From Saccharina japonica (lineage: Eukaryota; Sar; Phaeophyceae; Laminariales; Laminariaceae), in contig MEHQ01002874.1 of assembly GCA_008828725.1 (NCBI GenBank), forward strand, positions 40,854 to 104,853: DNA of 64,000 nt, given 5' to 3'. Positions 57,932 to 64,000 of the stretch are shown piece by piece. The position numbers were made by a program, and so were the translations under genes. The notes under the pieces were generated by a model, which worked only from the letters and a program-made list of their open reading frames with translations, had not been told where the DNA came from and searched no databases. Numbering within the stretch: position 1 is the first letter of the stretch; each line of letters starts with the position of its first letter.

Positions 57932-58271
57932 ATGATGACCTCCTCCTCAGTTGCTGCTTCTGGCCGAAGGCGTAGGACCGGGCCAAGACATGCGCTCTTC
58001 CGTTCACCGTATCAGGTGCTGCCGATCACGCTGTTGGGACTCGCCTTTCTATTATGTCGAGCCGTTTTTGGCGCCACGGCAACCGGCGAGGAGGAACTCC
58101 GAGACAATAATGGCATCCGTGTTTTCGGTGACCATTCCCCGAGTGGCTCCCGAGGCAAGCATGATGACGTTGGCGCGTTGGCACCCCCGGCCCGCATCCC
58201 CTGGAAAGGCGCCGCCGGTCCTTCGGCCCTGGCCGCGGGCCATCGCCACGAAGGGGTGGACTTGACGCAAG
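57932..58271 (+). CDS. First exon of a membrane-anchored protein, paralog of 2589-2277
   Basis: ATG at 57932 (or 57935). The N-terminus is MMTSSSVAASGRRRRTGPRH, then a hydrophobic anchor (VLPITLLGLAFLLCRAVFG), then an acidic-neutral stem with GSRGKHDDVGALAPPARI and LTQ. The exon ends GACGCAAG|GTGAAGTGG, phase 1, matching the paralog at the same codon. The paralogs align almost throughout, but this copy has an insertion after ARI (WKGAAGPSALAAGHRHEG). Just after the donor this copy carries TACAGCAGTA, absent in the other. Later exons are not seen before the SINE at 58440. Single-pass type II or secreted topology is inferred; enzymatic role unknown. Confidence 0.6.
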
Positions 58272-58439
58272 GTGAAGTGGATGATGTACAGCAGTAGGTC
58301 ATACCCGGTGCCATGTATGCACCCATCTGATTATCTTGTATTAAATACTCGTATTAATAGTAGAAACGCAGCATCTATATATCGCATGGTATCATATATA
58401 TTATGTGTTACCTTTGTTGGTGGGTTTCCTCCATTTTGT

Positions 58440-58800
58440 TTTTGTTTTTTCATCCCATTCATTGTCTTCGCGCTTCTGTCCGTCTCCCTCCATAATAGGC
58501 GTAACTCAGATCCCGAGTCACACAGCAGGCTCTTCTCCCTCCTCCCCACTAGTACCGTTCGTGCCTTAATTTCTGTCGCGCAGAGGGTTCAGCATTCCCA
58601 ACGCTCGTCGGTTTTCATCGGATTTTGCTAACTCACGCTCTCGCACTTTCCGCCATCACTACTTGTACGAGTAGTCAAGATAATAATATTGGGTTTTTGT
58701 TAACGAGAAAAAGTCCCTACGAGCCATGCGCTCGGGGGGGGTTCGAACTCACGACCGTAATAGGGACGATACTCACCTGTCACTCCACCCTTGGACGCTG
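58440..58800 (-). mobile_element. SINE-A, diverged full copy
   Basis: CATCCCATTCATTGTCTTCG start, GTAACTCAGATCCCGAGTCA, and head TTCGAACTCACGACCGTAAT with an A-box end near 58795. Confidence 0.7.
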
Positions 58801-59104
58801 GCTTCCATCTAATCTAATACTTCGAAGTATTGTAATAGTAGCAGTGTACGTGTGTATGGGGCCGCCAAGACGAGAAATATCAAATACGAGCAAACCGTAG
58901 AGCCTTATTGTGGTGGCATCTCCATCGCCCTCGAACAACCTTGGATTCTCGTAGGCGATTGGGTAGGATTTAGTGTAGCGCTCGCCTCTAAGCACGATTT
59001 CTCTCAGTCCGATTATCTTAGCGTCCCCCCAACCCCCAACAGGGAGCCTTCATCTTGTTGTTCTGGATCTAGGCCATTTTGTTTCGTGTTCGTGCGCCTG
59101 TTCT

Positions 59105-59370
59105 ACTAATACGTAGTTTTGTGACCACAGAACTGGTACCTCTCTAGGATGAAGAACCGGCACGGACACTGCCGGGTGTGCTGGATGTCGACGGGTAGAA
59201 ATGAAGGTTCAGGTTTAACGTGACGAGCACACACACACTGCTCCTCCTCCTGTTGTATCATACTTGCCCTATATATCTATCCGTGTCGTAGGTTTGTGAC
59301 CACAGAGAAAGCTGATATCTCTCGAACGAAGGTGAAGAATCAACTCGGACACTGCTGGGTGTGCTCGAGT
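59105..59370 (+). mobile_element. Two LINE-B type 3' tails in tandem
   Basis: First tail at 59105-59235 (GTGACCACAGAACTGGTACC ... GACGAGCACACACACAC). A second starts at 59280 with GTGTCGTAGGTTTGTGACCA. Confidence 0.55.
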
Positions 59371-59379
59371 TCTTGATGA

Positions 59380-60880
59380 CAGATATAAATAAAAGGCTTC
59401 GAAAAAGTAAACCGTGTTTTGCGGTACTGGGGAGAGGGGAGAAGGAGAAGGTGGGTAGGCTCAATTGGACGCGGGGGGTGGAAACGAAAACAGCAACAAT
59501 CACAATTAGGGAAGGGGATAGAGCTACACCGCGCCAAGAAAATACCCGCGGACCCGGCTGGTATACCCGCCACAGTCATGCCCGTTTGTCGAGCCGAGTA
59601 ATACCCAAGTACTCACGGTTATTTGTAATACCCGCGGGTGTTTGGCGAACGGTGCCGGTTTGAACACCCGCGGGTAGAACCCGGCGGGGTTGTTCAATAT
59701 TCTCGGTGTACCCCCCCCCCCAAGATATCTACAAAACCTTCTAAACAAAGAAAGTCCGGGAGTGACTGCGTTTTGAGGGTGCGACTGACAGAACATTCGG
59801 GGGAAATGGGGGGACCTACATACAGCAGTATTTATTGGTCTTTTGAGCAAAAATGCCAAGGCACTGACCACCTTTATACATCATATAATAGGACCTTTAA
59901 CCGTAACCCCTAACCTGACCCTAACGCAATAGCTAGTGGTATGGACGTGGTATGGTACTTCCCACGGGCTGCTCACGGGTTTTCCACGGATGGGTACTGT
60001 AGGCATTCATCAAAATGTAAGATAATGTCAATCGCGGGAGGAAAATGCCGTGAATAACGCTTGCTAATATCATACGTGAACTACTAGGTTTTAGAATAGA
60101 AAACGTCCGCCGCAAGCCGTCACCGCTTCTCATTTGTCACAGTGACCGATGTCCGTCCTTATCTTTTCTTATAAACGAATTACGTGGTCTACTCGCCAAC
60201 GAACGGTCTACGGTCTCTATATCGTCACTGTCAACTAACAGCAGCCTAACGCTAGCTCTTGCTCCGTTGTTGGTATCACCATGACGAGCCGAACTCCGAC
60301 CGCAAGGACCCTACTCAGCAGCATGCTCCACAAACACAATCCCGACACCATATACATTTACCATTGTTTTATCAAATCAAAGAAAAGGGAGGTGTCATTT
60401 TTTTTTGTTTTTTTTTCCGACTCTCCGCCGGTAGGGAACGTGAGTATAAATAATACTATAATACTCTTGTACTATTAATAATAATAAAATTATGTATCAT
60501 ATATACGACGTATATATATGTTAATAATAGTTACGACCACGAAGGAGAAAGAAGGGCAAAGATAATAAATGAGATGGGGGAAAAAAAACAAAAACACCGC
60601 ACCAGGTAGTATGTACCGAAGGCATGGTGCGTGGTGCGGCTTGCCGCGTCACGCTTTTCCTGTGCCACCCTTATTTTTCGCTGTAGGCGATAAAATCATA
60701 TGCGGGTATTTTGTCACCGCAGGCGAATTTGTTTTCGGCGTGCTTTTCGTTGCAGGCGAAAACATTTCGGGGCCTTTTTTTGTGTTGATTTCGTCTTAGA
60801 TGCTCTATTTGGGACTGGTTTCCTCTGCCTGAGGACGAAACAGGCCTCAAACAGCTAAACCGAGCGGGTTAGATGCACAT
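59380..60880. other. No gene recognised
   Basis: Contains an inverted AATACCCGCGGGTGTTT / CACCCGCGGGTAGAACCC patch at 59560-59690 and a SINE-A tail scrap at 60530-60600. No splice-supported frame was found. Confidence 0.4.
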
Positions 60881-60892
60881 ATTGTTTTTTTT

Positions 60893-61225
60893 TTGTCCAT
60901 CCCATTTATTATCTTCGCCCTTCCTTTCTCTCTCCTTCCTAGTCGTAACTCAGATCCGGGGTCACAAAGTAGGCTCTTCTCCCTCCTCCCCCACTACGGT
61001 TCTTGCCTTGCTTTTTATCGCGAGAAGGTTTCAGCGCTTTCTTCCCTCGTCGACATGCGTCGGATTCCGCCTACCCCCGCCACGAAGGCGCTCTCAGCAA
61101 TTGGTTCCTTTTTATTTATTTTCAAATAGAGTCAAAATCTCTCACCACGGTGGGATTTGAACTCGGTTACCAATGATAGTAGTCTTTGAAACTGACCACT
61201 ACTCTACCGGGGCGACCGGCTCTAT
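60893..61225 (-). mobile_element. SINE-A, full copy in reverse
   Basis: GTCCATCCCATTTATTATC at the tail side, body markers GATCCGGGGTCACAAAGTAG, and a tRNA-like head near 61150-61220 (GGGATTTGAACTCGG, ACCGGGGCGACCGG). Confidence 0.8.
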
Positions 61226-61226
61226 G

Positions 61227-61430
61227 GAGTACATTGACGCATATCATATATATATGTATGGTAAAACAAAACGGCCTATGGCGACCCTCCGGTAGTCCTT
61301 CGGGGGCTCTCCTGGACCCCCTCTGCGGGGACGCATATATATATATATATGTATGGTAAAACAAAACGGCCTATGGCGGCCCTTCGGCAGCCCTTCGGGG
61401 GCCCTCCTGGGCCCCCTGCGGGGGGCCGCA
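61227..61430. repeat. Two-copy direct repeat, about 100 bp
   Basis: The unit GACGCATAT...ATGTATGGTAAAACAAAACG, GGCCTATGGCG, then a GC-rich hairpin-like tail (CCTTCGGGGG) occurs twice in succession. Confidence 0.7.
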
Positions 61431-61562
61431 CCACGGCCTGCGGTTCGTGGTGCGCTGCCCGCCCCACGAGCCGGACGCCAATTTTACGCCTTCCTACGCT
61501 GCAATGTGTGTGTGTGATCTTCACATTAAACCGTATGTTCTGCAGTACGCAAAGCAGACAAT

Positions 61563-61920
61563 GCGGTCGCCCCGATGGTCTAGAGGTAACCTCGAACGCT
61601 TCTGAACGTTGATGTCTGGAGTTCGAATCTCACGTGGGTCGGACTTTTGAGTTTATTTGCAAAAATAAATAAAAAACGGAATCAACTGCTGAGAGCGCCA
61701 ATTAATAGTAGCGTGGGTAGGCACAATTCGATGCGAGTCGACGAGGGAAGGAAAGGCTGAAGTCTTCTCGCGATAAAAATGCAAGGCAAGAACCGTAGTG
61801 GGGGAGGAGGGAGAGGAGCCTACTTTGTGACCCCGGATCTGAGTTACGACTAGGGAGGAGAGAAAAAGGAGGGGGGAAAAAAAAAAGGGGGGGAAAAAAA
61901 AAAAAAAAAAAAAAAAAAAA
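61563..61920 (+). mobile_element. SINE-A, full copy 3
   Basis: Nearly identical to the copy at 1589-1940 throughout the head and body. It keeps the intact GAGTTACGACTAGGGAGG site and ends in a long A-rich tail. Confidence 0.9.
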
Positions 61921-61999
61921 ATGCAATGCCATACCGAAAAAAAACAAAAAAAAACAGGAGTGTATACGACAGGCACGACCTACCCCTGCTAGCAACCCA

Positions 62000-62940
62000 C
62001 CCAGACCCCGAATAGAAGCATAACATTTGGGTATATACCAGGTATATATGGTCCGTGCAGTACAGTTTTTCCAATCTGTTTTCGGCTAATAACTTTTGAA
62101 ATACGACGAGTTGCAAGAAACGCTGAACACAGTCGTAATCACCAGGGCTGAGCGAACAAATATTGTTTTTTCAGTTTTTTTTTTCGGCCACTCTAAAATC
62201 AAGTAAGTTCCAGGTTGTCGAGTGCATAATCATAGCCAAATCAACTATTTTTTACAAAACAGTGAATATTTCGAGAAATATCGTTGCGATGAGAAAAAAA
62301 AAATCAGATGACCTGTAACTCGATGAAAGGAATCGTTTGGCGACCTCTATTTCCACATCTGTTGGATGGAAACCTTGTAAGATTGAAATATAAATGAGGT
62401 TCCGGGTTCAGTTTTTGTCTTGTTTCTTCTCGAGTTTTCGTTTTCTATAAAATCGGAAGGTCAGATCACCTGCACAACGCCGAGAGCTAATGAAATCCGT
62501 TGTCTAAATAGTCCAGTCATAATTACACTCTTCATATTATTGAAATAAAAATATATAAATATATTTTTGTTTTTTTGGAAGTAAAGATGCAGAGAATGTT
62601 AGTTTTTTTTTTTCCTTCCAGAAACACCTGCGCGGAAGAGTAAGCGTTATAGAGGTACTTTTGAAAAATTGATCGGTTATGTATACCCCGAGAAACATGT
62701 ACCTAGGTGGTGTCGAAAATATTAGAAAAAAAAAGCTGCACGGACTATATGTAGTAATTGTAATATGTTTGTAATATTTAGGTGGGCCCCGGCGGTCAGA
62801 TGGTGATTAGTTTTTTTCCCCCCAAATTTCGACCGGGCTCTTCCTCAGGGTCTGCTTTTACAGGGCTAACTGTCCAATTTTACAGGGCTAACTGTCGAGT
62901 TACACCGAGTTTGGTTAATTTCACCAATACGCACTTTTTT
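62000..62940. other. AT-rich interval, nothing recognised
   Basis: No exon, SINE or TIR element seen. Two near-identical ACAGGGCTAACTGTC words lie at 62860-62900. Confidence 0.4.
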
Positions 62941-63063
62941 TTATATTTTTTCCTTTTTTTATTTTTTCCACCCCAGTTACGTACGTATTATCTCCGCACT
63001 TCTGTCTCTCTGCAAAAACTTAGATCCGGGGTCACTAAGTAGGCTTCTCTCCCTCCTCCCTAG

Positions 63064-63195
63064 AGCCTAGAGGTGGGCACCTTTATTAAGAAAAAAAACG
63101 GTTTAATAAACCGGTTTTCGGAAACCCAGCAGGCGTGCCAGAGCAAACCATTTTTGGCAAAAAAAACGCGGTTTCTTCGGCCGGTTTAAACCGGT
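63064..63195. mobile_element. TIR element family E, copy 5
   Basis: CTAGAGGTGGGCACC start, AATAAACCGGTTTTCGG and CGGTTTAAACCGG interior. It gives an unscarred CTAG beside the family's left end. A SINE-A scrap precedes it at 62960-63060. Confidence 0.55.
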
Positions 63196-63639
63196 TACGC
63201 GACTACGACTAGGAACGAGAGAGAAAGGAAAATCGAAGATAATAAATGGGATGGGAAAAAAAATAGCCGGTCGCCCCGGTAGTCTATTTATTAATAGTGG
63301 TCACCTTAAAATGATATATACCATATATATAGCATTTGTACCCGAGTTCAAATCCCACGGAAATACATTATTTTTCGCCGTTATATATTATACGATGTAT
63401 ACGAGGGTAGTCGATTTTTTTTTTTTCGACATCTCACAGATTTTTTTGTTCGTTAGGGGGGGGGGGGGTTACTAAAACCAAGTGAAAAAAATGAAAATAA
63501 CGATAATGTTTTTCAGCATTTTCTTATTTCGTCTTGTGATCACAACGGTTGCAACGGTTTTTTATTCCGACCTCTGGGGTTGTGGTGTGTCGTTTTCTCT
63601 TCTTTCTGGGCGCCCCTGATGTATATGACATTTATTTTC

Positions 63640-63998
63640 ACTTTTTTTCTTTTTTTTTTCCATCCTATTTATTATCTTAGCACTTCTGTATTTCTCCCTC
63701 CCTGGTTGTAACTCAGATCCGGGGTCACAAAGTAGGCTCCTCTCCCTCCCCCCCCCACTACGGTTCTTGCCTTGATTTTTATCGCGCAGCCTTCCCAACG
63801 CTCGTCGATTTTCATCGAATTTTGCTGTCTGGCGCTCTCGCGCTTTCCGCTACGAGTCAAGATTTTTTTTTTTTGCGAGAAAAAGTTGCTACGAGTACGA
63901 GCATGCACTCGGGGGGGGCTCGAACTCATGATCTTGGCATCAACAGTCAACATTCGTGGTTACCTGCTAGCTGCTAGTCCACCGGGGCGACCGGCTGT
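63640..63998 (-). mobile_element. SINE-A, full but diverged copy at the window end
   Basis: CCATCCTATTTATTATCTTA, GATCCGGGGTCACAAAGTAG, head CTCGAACTCATGATCTTGGC and ...TCCACCGGGGCGACCGG at 63977-63993. Confidence 0.75.
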
Positions 63999-64000
63999 AC

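Overview
This is a window of nuclear DNA from a eukaryote with a large, transposon-rich genome. Evidence for that: GT-AG introns that keep reading frame, tRNA-derived SINEs, several families of small terminal-inverted-repeat elements (MITEs), two lineages of non-LTR retrotransposon (LINE), one Ty1/copia remnant, many microsatellites and poly-G/poly-A tracts, and no operon-like gene packing, rRNA or CRISPR. An alga (for example a stramenopile) would fit the interspersed repeats and the surface-type glycosyltransferase, but the sequence does not fix the taxon.

Host coding sequence is sparse and lies in short GC-rich islands. The best case is a minus-strand gene at 27185-21151. Five exons join in frame and encode a signal-anchored glycosyltransferase with an FVDVDEYIFP metal-binding segment; its introns are 1-2 kb and hold repeats. 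Two paralogous first exons, 2589-2277 (minus) and 57932-58271 (plus), encode the same membrane-anchored N-terminus and stop at identical splice donors. Smaller exon sets lie at 14271-13886 and 16287-15619 (minus), at 18101-18241 (plus, behind a TATA box), at 45679-45530 (minus) and at 42250-42391 (plus).

Layout. 0-6 kb: repeat mosaic plus paralog exon 1. 6.9-11.2 kb: decayed LINE-B copies. 13.8-16.3 kb: two minus-strand gene ends separated by a poly-G tandem array. 17.7-18.3 kb: promoter and first exon. 20-27.2 kb: glycosyltransferase gene. 27.3-31 kb: few recognisable genes. 31.1-34.3 kb: a 3.2 kb head-to-head inverted pair of LINE-B copies. 34.8-47.2 kb: MITEs, a SINE split by a MITE, and GAGTAC-rich DNA. 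47.4-55 kb: a copia remnant split by a nearly complete LINE with a 14-bp target duplication. 55-64 kb: dense SINE and LINE-tail copies plus the second paralog exon.

The most unusual signal spans the whole window. Short palindromes, C-TATTAATA-G and TACAGTA/TACAGCAGTA, recur far more often than composition predicts. They look like scars left when TA-targeting (Tc1/mariner-like) elements excised. Several can be compared with a related unscarred sequence elsewhere in the window, and two MITE families present here have ends that would produce such scars.
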